This document shows positions 51,467 through 62,674 of a stretch of DNA of 64,000 nucleotides, piece by piece. Within the stretch, counting starts at the first letter, position 1, and every line of letters begins with the position of its first letter. Origin of the DNA: Mycobacterium nebraskense. Its GTDB lineage: Bacteria > Actinomycetota > Actinomycetes > Mycobacteriales > Mycobacteriaceae. The translations under genes and the position numbers were made by a program. The DNA is taken from positions 124,001 through 188,000 of the forward strand of contig NZ_LQPH01000066.1 in assembly GCF_002102255.1 (NCBI RefSeq), in the 5' to 3' direction. A model generated the notes under the pieces. The model was given only the letters and a program-made list of their open reading frames with translations, did no database searches and was not told the origin of the DNA.

Positions 51467-52762
51467 GTGTGGGATTTCGAAACAGACCCGGAGTACCAGG
51501 CAAAGCTCGACTGGGTCGAAAAGTTCATGGCCGACGAGCTCGAACCGCTCGATCTGGTCGCCCTCGACCCCTATGACAAGAAGAACGCCGAGATGATGGC
51601 GATCCTGCGGCCGTTGCAGCAGCAGGTGAAGGACCAGGGGCTGTGGGCCGCGCACCTGCGGCCGGAGCTCGGCGGCCAGGGCTTCGGTCAGGTCAAGCTC
51701 GCGCTGCTCAACGAGATCCTCGGCCGCTCGCGCTGGGCACCGTCGGTGTTCGGCTGCCAGGCGCCCGACTCGGGCAACGCCGAGATTCTCGCGCTGTTCG
51801 GCACCGACGAACAGAAGGCCCGCTACCTGCAGCCGCTGCTCGACGGCGAGATCACCTCGTGCTATTCGATGACCGAACCGCAGGGCGGTTCCGATCCCGG
51901 GATGTTCGTGACGGGCGCGACCCGCGACGGCGACGACTGGGTCATCAACGGCGAAAAGTGGTTTTCCAGTAACGCCAAGCACGCGTCGTTTTTCATCGTG
52001 ATGGCGGTAACGAAACCCGACGCTCGTACGTACGACAAGATGTCGCTGTTCATCGTTCCGGGCGAGACGCCGGGCATCGAGATCATCCGCAACGTCGGGG
52101 TGGGAGGCGAGTCGGGAAAGCATGGCTCGCACGGCTACGTCCGCTACAACGACGTGCGGGTACCGGCCGATCACGTCCTCGGCGGCGAGGGTCAGGCGTT
52201 CATGATCGCGCAGACCCGACTCGGCGGCGGCCGCATCCACCATGCGATGCGCACGATCGCGTTGGCGCGCAAGGCATTCGACATGATGTGCGAGCGGGCG
52301 GTGTCTCGCAGGACCCGGCACGGCCATCTGTCCGACTTCCAGATGACGCAGGAGAAGATCGCCGACAGCTGGATCCAGATCGAGCAATTCCGGCTCCTCG
52401 TGCTCCGCACGGCGTGGTTGATCGACAAGCACCACGACTACCAGAAAGTGCGTCGCGACATCGCGGCGGTGAAGGTCGCTATGCCGCAGGTGCTGCATGA
52501 TGTCGCGCAACGGGCAATGCACCTGCACGGCGCGCTCGGCGTCTCCGACGAGATGCCGTTCGTCAAAATGATGGTGGCCGCCGAGTCACTGGGCATTGCC
52601 GACGGCGCCACCGAACTGCACAAGATGACGGTGGCCCGCCGCACCTTACGCGAATATCAGGCGGTGACAACGCCATTCCCGTCCGCGCACATACCCACCC
52701 GGCGCGCGGAGGCGCAGGCGCGACTGGCCGAGCGGCTCGAGCATTCCGTCGCGGAATTCTGA
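51467..52762 (+). CDS. fadE1: Acyl-CoA dehydrogenase FadE1
   Basis: 431 aa. It begins WDFETDPEYQAKLDWVEKFM and shows SVFGCQAPDSGNAEILALFGT, CYSMTEPQGGSDPGMFVTGA, WVINGEKWFSSNAKHASF, GGGRIHHAMRTIALARKAFD and MHLHGALGVSDEMPF in the usual order. It oxidises acyl-CoA with FAD. The start is GTG 51467 or the in-frame GTG 51458 (both have GC-rich upstream regions; GGGGAACGG favours either). Followed by a palindromic repeat and htdZ on the other strand. Confidence 0.92.
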   Translation: MWDFETDPEYQAKLDWVEKFMADELEPLDLVALDPYDKKNAEMMAILRPLQQQVKDQGLWAAHLRPELGGQGFGQVKLALLNEILGRSRWAPSVFGCQAPDSGNAEILALFGTDEQKARYLQPLLDGEITSCYSMTEPQGGSDPGMFVTGATRDGDDWVINGEKWFSSNAKHASFFIVMAVTKPDARTYDKMSLFIVPGETPGIEIIRNVGVGGESGKHGSHGYVRYNDVRVPADHVLGGEGQAFMIAQTRLGGGRIHHAMRTIALARKAFDMMCERAVSRRTRHGHLSDFQMTQEKIADSWIQIEQFRLLVLRTAWLIDKHHDYQKVRRDIAAVKVAMPQVLHDVAQRAMHLHGALGVSDEMPFVKMMVAAESLGIADGATELHKMTVARRTLREYQAVTTPFPSAHIPTRRAEAQARLAERLEHSVAEF

Positions 52763-52776
52763 CCCGCTCCGCCGCC

Positions 52777-52836
52777 AAGACACTGAAACCATGCACACGA
52801 CACGCCGAAAAGCGTCGCCGTGGTTTAAGTCTCGCG
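52777..52836. repeat. Palindromic intergenic repeat, copy 3 (degenerate)
   Basis: The stem (CACTGAAACCATGCACAC / CGTGGTTTAAGTCTCGCG) and the loop GACACGCCG match copy 1 at 22791-22851 in reverse orientation. Several base changes weaken it. It lies between convergent fadE1 and htdZ, where a terminator would be, but similar copies also sit between divergent genes. Confidence 0.65.
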
Positions 52837-52846
52837 GGCCGTCAGG

Positions 52847-53302
52847 CTACGAAATGTAGCGGACGATGCTCTCGGCCACACAGGCCGGCTTGGGCGACCC
52901 TTCGATCTCGACGGTCGTCGACATGGTCGCCTGCACGGCACCGTTTCCGACGTCGTCGACGCTGACCAGCGACGTCTGCGCACGCACCCGGGAGCCGACC
53001 GGAACCGGAGCGGGGAAGCGAACCTTGTTGAGGCCGTAGTTGATTGCGAGCTTGATGCCGTTGACGGTGTAGATCTGGTGCTGCAGGCGCGGCAGCAGTG
53101 CCAGGGTCATGAAACCGTGGGCGATCGTCCCGCCGAACGGACCGGCGGCCGCGCGTTCCGGGTCGACGTGGATCCACTGGTGATCGCCGGTCGCGTCGGC
53201 GAACAGGTTGACGTCTTCCTGGGTGATGGTCACCCAGTCGCTGTGCCCGATGGTTTGGCCGGTGGCGGCCGCGAGGTCGGCTACTGATTCGAAGGTGCGC
53301 AT
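52847..53302 (-). CDS. htdZ: MaoC-like (R)-specific enoyl-CoA hydratase HtdZ
   Basis: 151 aa, the same length as M. tuberculosis Rv0130. The hydratase-2 motif DATGDHQWIHVDPERAAAGPFGGTIAHGFMTLAL (in pieces) holds the active-site Asp and His near residues 40-45. It hydrates trans-2-enoyl-CoA to (R)-3-hydroxyacyl-CoA. AAGGAG lies before the ATG. Convergent with fadE1. Confidence 0.95.
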   Translation of the reverse strand: MRTFESVADLAAATGQTIGHSDWVTITQEDVNLFADATGDHQWIHVDPERAAAGPFGGTIAHGFMTLALLPRLQHQIYTVNGIKLAINYGLNKVRFPAPVPVGSRVRAQTSLVSVDDVGNGAVQATMSTTVEIEGSPKPACVAESIVRYIS

Positions 53303-53485
53303 TGAGGTTTCTCCTTGGCTTCGGCTGGTAACAATAGCGCCGAAGGCATCGGGCATCGCCATCCGGCCCAAGCGGTTCCGTGGGGCTAGTCGCCGGTGAG
53401 TGCGGGAGCTTCGCGGCGAGCGGGTTTCACGGCGACGAGCATGGGAATCCCTACCTGAACGCTGCGAACTGCATGGAAGGAAAAC

Positions 53486-53659
53486 ATGCCAGAAGGTAAG
53501 GGCCACAAAGCCGAGTCAGACGTCGAACCCGAAACGCACGAATCCCGCTCCCGCGCCGCCGCCGGTGAGACCGACGGCTCGTATGTCGGAGCGGCCGGCT
53601 CCGACGACACGTTCGATGCCGGGGAAACGGGTGCCGAAGCGCGCAGCCGGCAAGGCTGA
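53486..53659 (+). CDS. 57-aa hydrophilic acidic protein
   Basis: 57 aa: MPEGKGHKAESDVEPETHES, then RSRAAAGETDGSYVG and a tail rich in D, E, G and A. No hydrophobic core; likely intrinsically disordered. GGAAGGA is 4 bp before the ATG. Third-codon G/C content is high, as in neighbours. Function unknown. It lies alone between htdZ and the DUF302 gene. Confidence 0.6.
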   Translation: MPEGKGHKAESDVEPETHESRSRAAAGETDGSYVGAAGSDDTFDAGETGAEARSRQG

Positions 53660-53682
53660 CAACCCGGGCCGGCAGGAGTCAG

Positions 53683-54084
53683 CTATCCGAGCGCGCCGAT
53701 CGCGGCTTGCAGTTTGGCGGTGGCCTGGTCCGCGACATCCTGCAAGGCCCCCTGCTCGCCGGTCACCTTGACCATCAGCTGTGGATCCATCGCCTCGACG
53801 AGAACCGCATCGCCCGAGCCATCAGGGTCGGCTCGCACCACCACGTTGCACGGTAGTAATTGGCCGATCTGGCGGTGGATGCCCAGGGCGCGATGCGCCA
53901 AAGTCGGGTTGCAGGCGCCCAGGATGAGGTAGTCCTCCATGTCCTCCCCGAGCTTTTTCTTCAGCGTGGCCTTGACGTCGATCGTGGTCAGCACGCCGAA
54001 ACCCTGTTCAGCCAGAGCTTCGGTGGTCCGTTTCACCGCTTCCTCGAACGAGGTGTGCAACGTCGTGCTCAATCCTGATGTCAT
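53683..54084 (-). CDS. DUF302 domain protein
   Basis: 133 aa. FEEAVKRTTEALAEQGFGVLTTIDVKATL opens the DUF302 fold; ILGACNPTLAHRALG and LPCNVVVRADPDG are the conserved core with two Cys. Small redox- or metal-linked protein, unknown activity, often beside CsoR-family genes. GAGGAGGAAAG precedes the ATG. Last of a three-gene minus-strand operon led by the CsoR-type gene. Confidence 0.88.
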   Translation of the reverse strand: MTSGLSTTLHTSFEEAVKRTTEALAEQGFGVLTTIDVKATLKKKLGEDMEDYLILGACNPTLAHRALGIHRQIGQLLPCNVVVRADPDGSGDAVLVEAMDPQLMVKVTGEQGALQDVADQATAKLQAAIGALG

Positions 54085-54128
54085 TTCTTTCCTCCTCTTT
54101 CAGTGTCCAACGAGCTAAATGCCCGGCG

Positions 54129-54743
54129 CTAGGCCGCTGTGCGCGGTCGTTGCAGCTGGGCGAACTGGGGAACCGCGGCCAGAGTCGTGACCGCTTCGAA
54201 CAGTGCGATCGAGGCCTCCGGATCGGGTACCGCGGTCAGGACCGGCCCGAAGAACGCATGCCCGTCGATCCGCACAATCGGGCTGCCCCCGGTTTCACCG
54301 AGCGCATCCTGTCCGGCCTGGTGCGCCTGCCGCACGAGTTCATCCACGGATTCGTCTGCAATGGCCTCAGCGGTGGTGTCGCGCGCGCCCACCGTGGCCA
54401 AGACGTGGGCGACGAGACCGGCGTCGAGGGTTTCGGAGCGGTCGAAGTACCGCTCACCGAAGGCGAAGTACGCGTCGGTCCACCCGGCGGCGCCCTGTTC
54501 CCGCGCGATGGCGGCCATCAGCCGGCCCACTTGTTGCGAGTCGCGCATGCGTGCCTGCTGAGGGGGCGGGAGTTCGCGCCCCGCGTTGAGCACCGCCAAA
54601 CTCATCAGCTGCCAATCGAGGGCCATGCCGGTCTTTTCGGCGACCGCGCGCAGCCAGCGTGCGGTGTTCCACGAGAACGGACACACCGGGTCCAACCACA
54701 GGGTCACCTTCGATCCAGCTCGACCACTGTCGGCGGGGTCCAT
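54129..54743 (-). CDS. DsbA-like thiol oxidoreductase, Rv2466c-type, single active-site Cys
   Basis: 204 aa thioredoxin-like with an all-alpha insert: LWLDPVCPFSWNTARWL, LDWQLMSLAVLNAGRELPPP, GQDALGETGGSPIVRI and FFGPVL match the mycothiol-dependent nitroreductase Rv2466c. The usual CPWC is CPFS here, so Cys21 lacks a resolving partner. This is compatible with a mycothiol-linked or peroxidatic role. 28 bp after the CsoR-type gene, same transcript. Confidence 0.85.
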   Translation of the reverse strand: MDPADSGRAGSKVTLWLDPVCPFSWNTARWLRAVAEKTGMALDWQLMSLAVLNAGRELPPPQQARMRDSQQVGRLMAAIAREQGAAGWTDAYFAFGERYFDRSETLDAGLVAHVLATVGARDTTAEAIADESVDELVRQAHQAGQDALGETGGSPIVRIDGHAFFGPVLTAVPDPEASIALFEAVTTLAAVPQFAQLQRPRTAA

Positions 54744-54771
54744 TGCTCTTCCCTTTCGTAGGCGCCGGCCG

Positions 54772-55209
<438 letters not shown>

Positions 55210-55327
55210 TCACGTGCGGCGTGTGCCTGCTGACCCTCAGGTGCGGGCCAAATGGCCCTATTGGCTGCGGCGATGCGGGCTGAGACTCCGTACCAGAAGA
55301 CCAGGTCGCGAGTGAAAGGAAACGTCA

Positions 55328-55759
55328 GTGTCCACGTTTCTCAAACGGGCTTGGGTGCCGTTCGTGGTCGTGGTGGCGGTCGTGCTCGGTGGCATTACCG
55401 TCGAGCGGTTGCGCGGTGTTTTCGGCTCCGACGCCATCTTTACCGCGACGGGCAGCAGCGCCGAACCACTCGAACCCTCGCACATCAAGCGGGTGACCTA
55501 CGAGGTTTACGGCCCTAGCGGCACAACAGGAAGCGTGAGCTACCTCGACAAGAACGCGCAGCCGGAACAGGTGGACTTCACGACGCTGCCGTGGACCTTC
55601 ACGGTCACCACAACGGTGCCCGCCGTGATCGCCAGCCTGGTGGCACAAGGCAACAGCGACGACATCGGGTGCCGCATCACCGTCAATGGCGTGGTCAAGG
55701 ACGAGCGATCCACGGCTGGGCGGCACGCGCAGACTTCGTGTTTGGTGAAGGCCGCATGA
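55328..55759 (+). CDS. MmpS-family membrane-associated protein
   Basis: 143 aa. One N-terminal membrane anchor ([15 protein letters not shown]) and a periplasmic domain with [23 protein letters not shown] and a [15 protein letters not shown] core, the MmpS4/MmpS5 pattern. It assists the paired MmpL. GTG start; the stop overlaps the mmpL ATG. Upstream gap 55156-55327 contains no clear operator other than the CsoR-type boxes. Confidence 0.93.
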   Translation: MSTFLKRAWVPFVVVVAVVLGGITVERLRGVFGSDAIFTATGSSAEPLEPSHIKRVTYEVYGPSGTTGSVSYLDKNAQPEQVDFTTLPWTFTVTTTVPAVIASLVAQGNSDDIGCRITVNGVVKDERSTAGRHAQTSCLVKAA

Positions 55760-58674
55760 ACACCGATAACGACGTCCGTCCGAAATTCATGCGGTTCGTC
55801 CGCAGGTTTGCCTGGCCCATCATCATCGGATGGCTCCTACTGACCGTCGCCCTGAATGTGCTTGTGCCGCCGATCGAGTCGGTCGCACGCAACCACGCGG
55901 TGACAATGTCTCCTCAAGATGCGCCGGCGATGATCGCCGCCAAACGCATCGGCGCAACCTTCCACGAGTCGGACTCCGACAGCATCGCGATGATTGTCCT
56001 TGAGAGCAATCAACCACTCGGCGACGAGGCCCATCGTTACTACGACGGCTTGGTGAAGAAGCTGCAGGCCGATCCCAAGCACGTGCAGCACGTCCAGAAC
56101 GTGTGGGGAGATCCACTCACCGCCGCCGGCGTTCAGAGCCGCGACGGCAAAGCCGCCTACGTCCAACTCAACCTGGCCGGCAATCAGGGCAGCACCGAAG
56201 GCAACGAATCCGTCGACGCGATACGGAAGGTCGTCGACAAGTCAGCGCCGCCCCAAGGGCTCAAGGTCTACGTCACCGGCCCGGCACCGTTGACGACGGA
56301 CATGAACGAAGCCGCCGATAAGAGCATGTTCAAGATGATGGGCGTGACGGGTGTGGTCATCATGATCATGCTTTTCATCGCCTACCGTTCCATCAGCACG
56401 GTGCTCCTGGTGCTCGTCATGGTCGGTTTCGAGATGGGCACGGCCAGAGGGTTGGTCGCGCTGCTCGGAAACAACGAGCTGTTGGGATTTTCTACGTTCG
56501 TCGTCGCCATGCTGTCGTCCCTGGCCATTGCGGCGGGAACCGATTACGCGATCTTTCTCATCGGTCGCTACCAGGAGGCTCGTCAGGCGGGTCAGGATCG
56601 AGAAACGGCCTGGTACACGATGTTCCGTGGGACCTCTCACATCATCTTGGGCTCGGGGTTGACCATCGCCGGGGCTACCTTCTGCCTCCACCTGGCGCGA
56701 CTGTCGTATTTCAAGGCACTGGGCATTCCGTCCGCTTTGGGGCTGCTTGTCGTCGTCGCGGGAGCGATGACCGCGGCACCTGCCGTTGTCGCGGTGGCCA
56801 GCCGGTTCGGTTTGCTCGACCCGAGGCGGATGATCAAGACGCGTGGGTGGCGGCGCGTCGGCACCGCTACGGTGCGTTGGCCGGGTGCGGTGTTTGCGGC
56901 CTCGCTGGTCATCGCCCTGGTCGGCATCCTCATGGTGCCGAGCATGAAGGTGAGCTACAACGACCGCTATTACATCCCCGGAAACCTGCCGTCGAATGTC
57001 GGATATGCGGCCGCGGAGCGCCATTTCAGTGCCGCCACAATGAATCCCGACATCCTGATGATCGAAAGCGATCACGACATGCGGAACAGCGGCGACATGA
57101 TCATCCTGGACCGGCTAGCCAAAGAGGTCTTTCGTTCGCCCGGAATCGCGATGGTGCAGAGCATCACCCGGCCGTTGGGTGGGCCGATTGAGCACACTTC
57201 CATACCGTTCCAGATCAGTGCGCAATCGATCCCGATCCAGCAGAACCTGCAATTCATGAGGGATCGCACGGACGACATGCTCAAGATGAGCGACGATCTC
57301 GGCGCCATGATCATCTCGATGCAGCGGATGCAGGGCTTGCTCGGGCAGATGAGCGGCGCGACTCATCACATGGTCGGCGACATGCACGAGATGCAGGCCA
57401 CCCTGGACGAGATGCGCGACCACCTGGCGGATTTCGATGATTTCGCGCGGCCGTTCCGCAGCTATCTGTATTGGGAACCACACTGTTTCAACATCCCGGT
57501 GTGCTGGGCTTCGAGGTCGGTGTTCGAGGCGATCGACGGTGTGGACAAGTTCAGCGAGAACATGAGCACGCTGATCAAAGATGTGAACAACGTTGACGCG
57601 ATAATGCCTCAGATGCTCGCCGAGTTCCCGCCGATCATCGCCGTCGCCAAGTCGATGCAGGGGACTCTGCTCACGATGCACAGCAGCTTCTCCGGTCTGG
57701 TCACCCAAATGGCGCAGATGACCGATACGGCGAGCGCGATGGGTCAGGCGTTCGACGCTTCACGGAGTGGCGACTACTTCTACCTGCCGCCGGAGGCGTT
57801 CCAGAATCCCGACTTTCAGCGTGGCCTGAAGCTGTTCCTGTCGCCGGACGGCAAGGCCGCGCGCTTTATCATCACCCACGATGCGGACCCGGCCACGCCG
57901 GCGGGCATTTCCGCGGTCTTGCCGGAACTGGCGGCCGCGCATCAAGCGGTGAAGGGGACGACCCTGACCGGCGCCAAGTTCTACCTCGCCGGGACGGCGG
58001 CGATCTATCGCGACATCCAGTCGGGCTCGCATTATGACCTGCTGATCGTGGGACTCGCGGCGCTGACGCTGATCTTCGTCGTGATGGTGATCATCACGCG
58101 TGCGCTCGTCGCATCCATGGTGATCGTCGGCACGGTGCTGCTGTCGCTGGGTGCCGCCTTCGGGCTCTCGGTGCTGGTGTGGCAACACCTCTTGGGCCTG
58201 GACTTGAACTGGATCGCGCCGGTGTTCGGGTTGATCATCCTGCTGGCCGTCGGATCCGACTACAACCTGCTGCTGGTGTCGCGGTTCCAGGAGGAGATCG
58301 GCGCGGGGCTGCGGACCGGCATCATCCGCTCGATGGGTGAGACCGGCGGCGTCGTCACGGCGGCGGGCCTGGTCTTCGCGTTCACGATGATGTCGATGGT
58401 TGCCAGCGACCTGCGCTCGATCGGCCAGGCCGGCAGCACGATTGGCCTTGGCCTGCTGTTCGACACGTTGATTGTGCGCTCGTTGATGACGCCGTCGATC
58501 GCGGCGCTGCTGGGGCGTTGGTTCTGGTGGCCGCTGCGCGTGCGGCCCCGCCCGGCCAGCTCCATGCTGCGGCCCTTCGGGCCGCGTCGCCTCGTTCGTT
58601 CTCTTCTGCTGGGCGAGGAGGCCGACGCGCCAACCACCAAGCCTGAAAAAGCCACGGCTTCTACGGCGAGGTGA
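55756..58674 (+). CDS. MmpL-family RND transporter (MmpL4/MmpL5-like)
   Basis: 972 aa with about twelve helices in two halves. The proton-relay Asp-Tyr pairs are in [10 protein letters not shown] (TM4) and [10 protein letters not shown] (TM10). The periplasmic loop after the first half holds long helices and two Cys (HCFNIPVC), as in the coiled-coil domain of MmpL4/MmpL5. Those pumps export siderophores and drugs or lipids; this paralogue's cargo is unknown. Co-transcribed with mmpS (ATGA). Confidence 0.95.
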   Translation: MNTDNDVRPKFMRFVRRFAWPIIIGWLLLTVALNVLVPPIESVARNHAVTMSPQDAPAMIAAKRIGATFHESDSDSIAMIVLESNQPLGDEAHRYYDGLVKKLQADPKHVQHVQNVWGDPLTAAGVQSRDGKAAYVQLNLAGNQGSTEGNESVDAIRKVVDKSAPPQGLKVYVTGPAPLTTDMNEAADKSMFKMMGVTGVVIMIMLFIAYRSISTVLLVLVMVGFEMGTARGLVALLGNNELLGFSTFVVAMLSSLAIAAGTDYAIFLIGRYQEARQAGQDRETAWYTMFRGTSHIILGSGLTIAGATFCLHLARLSYFKALGIPSALGLLVVVAGAMTAAPAVVAVASRFGLLDPRRMIKTRGWRRVGTATVRWPGAVFAASLVIALVGILMVPSMKVSYNDRYYIPGNLPSNVGYAAAERHFSAATMNPDILMIESDHDMRNSGDMIILDRLAKEVFRSPGIAMVQSITRPLGGPIEHTSIPFQISAQSIPIQQNLQFMRDRTDDMLKMSDDLGAMIISMQRMQGLLGQMSGATHHMVGDMHEMQATLDEMRDHLADFDDFARPFRSYLYWEPHCFNIPVCWASRSVFEAIDGVDKFSENMSTLIKDVNNVDAIMPQMLAEFPPIIAVAKSMQGTLLTMHSSFSGLVTQMAQMTDTASAMGQAFDASRSGDYFYLPPEAFQNPDFQRGLKLFLSPDGKAARFIITHDADPATPAGISAVLPELAAAHQAVKGTTLTGAKFYLAGTAAIYRDIQSGSHYDLLIVGLAALTLIFVVMVIITRALVASMVIVGTVLLSLGAAFGLSVLVWQHLLGLDLNWIAPVFGLIILLAVGSDYNLLLVSRFQEEIGAGLRTGIIRSMGETGGVVTAAGLVFAFTMMSMVASDLRSIGQAGSTIGLGLLFDTLIVRSLMTPSIAALLGRWFWWPLRVRPRPASSMLRPFGPRRLVRSLLLGEEADAPTTKPEKATASTAR

Positions 58675-58696
58675 GCCGCGGGCGCAAGATGGGGCT

Positions 58697-59194
58697 GTGC
58701 GGCTGCTGCTGATCTCCGATACCCACGTCCCCAAACGCGCCCGCGACCTACCCGCACGGGTTTGGGATGAGGTGGATGCGGCCGACGTTGTCGTGCACGC
58801 CGGCGACTGGGTGGTCTCCGAATTGCTCGACGAACTCGAAAGCAGGTCGGCCCGGCTGGTGGCCTGCTGGGGAAACAACGACGGTCCCGCTTTGCGGGCG
58901 CGGCTGCCCGAACGGGCGGACGTAACCCTGGCGGGTGTGCGTTTCACGGTCGTGCACGAGACCGGCGCGACGACGGGTCGCGAAGCCCGGATGTCGCGGC
59001 TGTACCCCGACACCCAGGTCCTGGTGTTCGGGCACAGCCACATCCCCTGGGACACCACCACCCACACCGGGTTGCGTCTACTCAACCCGGGCTCGCCGAC
59101 GGATCGCCGCCGGCAGCCCTCCTGCACCTACATGACCGCCCATGTCGACGACGGGGCCCTCGCAGACGTGGTCCTGCATCGCCTCCTGAAGTAG
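58697..59194 (+). CDS. Metallophosphoesterase (YfcE/MJ0936 type)
   Basis: 165 aa. Motifs of the calcineurin-like fold are complete: ISDTHVPK (DxH), VVHAGDWV (GDxx), WGNND (GNxD-like), VVHETGA (in place of GHG, His kept) and FGHSHIP (GHSH). It hydrolyses phosphodiesters with two metals; small members cleave cyclic nucleotides or 5'-ends. GTG start, 22 bp after mmpL, so possibly co-transcribed. Confidence 0.92.
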   Translation: MRLLLISDTHVPKRARDLPARVWDEVDAADVVVHAGDWVVSELLDELESRSARLVACWGNNDGPALRARLPERADVTLAGVRFTVVHETGATTGREARMSRLYPDTQVLVFGHSHIPWDTTTHTGLRLLNPGSPTDRRRQPSCTYMTAHVDDGALADVVLHRLLK

Positions 59195-59251
59195 CGGGTA
59201 CATACCTTCTGCACAGCTTCCTCACATAGATAGCTCGGCTACAGAGGTATT

Positions 59252-59713
59252 ATGGAAAGGGTGAAGGCAAGTACCGATGTGGTCACCGAGGTGTTCCGCG
59301 TCGTGGGCAGATTTCGCCGGCAACTGCGACGGTCGGCCGGCCGCGGCTTCGACTCGTCCCGGCTGACCGAGTCGCAGTCCGAGCTGTTGTGGCTGGTGAA
59401 CCGGCAACCCGGCATCTCGGTCAACACCGCCGCCGCCGAGCTGGGGCTGGCCCCCAACACCGCCTCGACCCTGGTCTCGAAGCTGGTGTCCGGGGGATTG
59501 CTCATCCGGACCGTCGGCGACACGGACCGCCGGGTCGGCCGGCTACACCTCGCCGAACCCGCCCAACAGATCGTCGACGCGTCTCGCGCCGCGCGGCGAG
59601 CGGTCCTGGCGGAGGTGCTCGCCGAGCTTGACGACGATCAAATCGAGGCTTTGACAAGAGGATTGGAGGTCATAGAGACGATGACCCAAACACTGCAGGA
59701 GCGACGATCATGA
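59252..59713 (+). CDS. MarR-family regulator
   Basis: 153 aa winged-helix: SQSELLWLVNRQPGISVNTAAAELGLAPNTASTLVSKLVSGGLLIRT gives the HTH (residues 42-88), then DTDRRVGRLHL is the wing. It opens an operon with an ABC transporter, all ATGA-linked, and probably represses it until a substrate binds. The preceding gap holds a TATT-rich stretch and an imperfect dyad (ATAGATAGCTCGGCTACAGAGGTAT). Confidence 0.92.
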   Translation: MERVKASTDVVTEVFRVVGRFRRQLRRSAGRGFDSSRLTESQSELLWLVNRQPGISVNTAAAELGLAPNTASTLVSKLVSGGLLIRTVGDTDRRVGRLHLAEPAQQIVDASRAARRAVLAEVLAELDDDQIEALTRGLEVIETMTQTLQERRS

Positions 59714-60540
59714 GCGGATCACTGCCGCTGGCGATCGACGCGAGGCACCTGACCTACCGGTATGGCCAGTTCACCGCCGTCAACGACGTGGCGTTGCAGG
59801 TGCGTCCCGGCGAAACCATGGGCCTGCTCGGCCCGAATGGCGCCGGGAAGACGACCGTGGTCCGAATGCTCACCACGCTGGCCCCCGTGCAGCACGGCGA
59901 GCTGCGCGTCTTCGGGCTGGATGCCCGTCGCCAAACCACCGACATCCGCAGCAATATCGGCTATGTGCCGCAACAACTCTCGATCGAGCCCGCACTGACC
60001 GGCCGGCAGAACGTCGAGTGGTTCGCGCGGCTCTACGGTGTGCCCCGGGCCGAGCGTTCCGACCGGGCCGAGCGGGCGCTGACCGCGATGGACCTGCTCG
60101 ACGTGGCCGACCGGCTGGCAGCGGCGTATTCCGGCGGCATGGTCCGTCGCCTCGAGGTGGCGCAGGCGCTGGTGAACCGCCCATCGCTGCTCGTTCTCGA
60201 CGAACCGACCGTCGGGCTGGACCCGATCGCGCGCGATGGCGTCTGGGCACAGGTGCAGAGGATGCAGGCGCAGTTCGGTATGACCGTGCTGCTGACCACC
60301 CACTACATGGAGGAGGCCGACGCGTTGTGCGATCGCGTCGCGCTGATGCACCACGGCGAGTTGCGAGCGGTGGGCACTCCGGCCAAGTTGAAGTCGACGG
60401 TGTCGCCGCACGCGACCCTAGAGGACGTGTTCCGCCACTACGCGGCCTCGGGCTTGGAGGAGGAAGCGGCGTCATCGGAGCCGGCGGGATCGTTCCGCGA
60501 AATCCGTTCTGCCAGAAAGGTCGCGCGCCGTGTCGGTTGA
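59710..60540 (+). CDS. ABC transporter ATP-binding protein
   Basis: 276 aa. Walker A GPNGAGKTT, signature YSGGMVRRLEVAQAL, Walker B LLVLDEPTVGLDP and the H-loop TTHYMEE are all seen. This is the DrrA-type (multidrug/lipid export) class. The ATG overlaps the MarR stop and the 3' end overlaps the permease GTG by 11 bp. Confidence 0.95.
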   Translation: MSGSLPLAIDARHLTYRYGQFTAVNDVALQVRPGETMGLLGPNGAGKTTVVRMLTTLAPVQHGELRVFGLDARRQTTDIRSNIGYVPQQLSIEPALTGRQNVEWFARLYGVPRAERSDRAERALTAMDLLDVADRLAAAYSGGMVRRLEVAQALVNRPSLLVLDEPTVGLDPIARDGVWAQVQRMQAQFGMTVLLTTHYMEEADALCDRVALMHHGELRAVGTPAKLKSTVSPHATLEDVFRHYAASGLEEEAASSEPAGSFREIRSARKVARRVG

Positions 60541-61348
60541 TAGCGCCATGCCAGGCACCTTGGTCCGCGCACCCAGAGGATGGCAACGAGTCGGCGCCGT
60601 GTTCAGCCGCATCGGCGCGTTCGCGATCGTCGAGATGCAGAAGCTGCAGCACGACAGGACCGAACTCGTCACCCGGATGGTGCAGCCGGCGCTGTGGCTG
60701 TTGATCTTCGGGACTACCTTCAGCCACCTGCACGTCATCCAGACCGGATCGGTGTCGTACCTGGCCTTCCTGGCGCCGGGGATCATCGCCCAGTCCGCGC
60801 TGTTCATCTCCATTTTCTATGGGATACAAATCATTTGGGATCGAGACGCCGGAGTCCTGGCCAAGCTGATGGTGACGCCGGCGCCCGCTTCGGCGCTGAT
60901 AACCGGCAAGGCGTTCGCGGCCGGGGTCCGGTCGGTCGCCCAGGTGGTCGGCGTGATGGCGTTGGCGTATCTGATGAATGTCGGCCTGACGGTCAACCCC
61001 CTGCGCATTGTGGCGGCGATGGCCGTCGTCATGCTCGGCGCCGCGTTCTTCGCCTGCCTGTCGATGACACTGGCCGGCCTGGTGCGCAATCGCGATCGCC
61101 TGATGGGAATCGGCCAGGCCATCACCATGCCGCTGTTCTTCGCCTCCAACGCGTTGTACCCGGTCGACGTGATGCCGGGGTGGCTGCGCGTGCTGAGCAG
61201 GGTCAACCCGCTCAGTTACGAGGTCGACGCATTACGCGGACTTCTCATCGGCACGCCCTTCAATCCGATGGACATCGTCGTGCTGGTGCTGGCCGCGGCG
61301 CTCGGAATCGCCACGGCCTCAACGCTATTGCGCCGGCTCGTCGCCTAG
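60530..61348 (+). CDS. ABC-2 type permease
   Basis: 272 aa with about six membrane helices: MVQPALWLLIFGTTFSHL, LAFLAPGIIAQSALFISIF, AVVMLGAAFFACLSMTLAGL and the final ABC-2 signature NRDRLMGIGQAITMPLFFASNALYP. It forms the channel with the ATPase above. The 233-bp gap to fbpC (61349-61581) likely contains the fbpC promoter; no clear element is seen. Confidence 0.93.
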   Translation: MSVDSAMPGTLVRAPRGWQRVGAVFSRIGAFAIVEMQKLQHDRTELVTRMVQPALWLLIFGTTFSHLHVIQTGSVSYLAFLAPGIIAQSALFISIFYGIQIIWDRDAGVLAKLMVTPAPASALITGKAFAAGVRSVAQVVGVMALAYLMNVGLTVNPLRIVAAMAVVMLGAAFFACLSMTLAGLVRNRDRLMGIGQAITMPLFFASNALYPVDVMPGWLRVLSRVNPLSYEVDALRGLLIGTPFNPMDIVVLVLAAALGIATASTLLRRLVA

Positions 61349-61575
61349 GACACCGCGACGCCATAGCCGATGCGCTGCCGGCCGGGTAGGCCAGCGCGCG
61401 TTTCGATAGCCAATCGTGACCTAACGGTGACGATTTCCGCCCGACTCCCAATCGTTAGCCAACCGCGATGTGAAGCTCCGGCCCTGACAGGCGATTTGCG
61501 CCCTCCCCCCGTGTTTCACTGCCCAGCGAACGGATTCGACCGCCGCACACGGCAGATGAAAGTTGGGATGGGTAG

Positions 61576-62613
<1,038 letters not shown>

Positions 62614-62626
62614 AACCCTCCAAGCC

Positions 62627-62668
62627 AGCATCGGCAGCAGCGCACCGGTCAGCGCTGCTGCCGATGCT
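62627..62668. terminator. Bidirectional intrinsic-terminator hairpin after fbpC
   Basis: A perfect 17-bp stem (AGCATCGGCAGCAGCGC and inverted copy) with an 8-base loop. It ends fbpC on one side and the DUF1275 gene on the other; only a short T-run (TTTGGGTTTAG) follows, typical of mycobacterial terminators. Confidence 0.85.
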
Positions 62669-62674
62669 TTGGGT

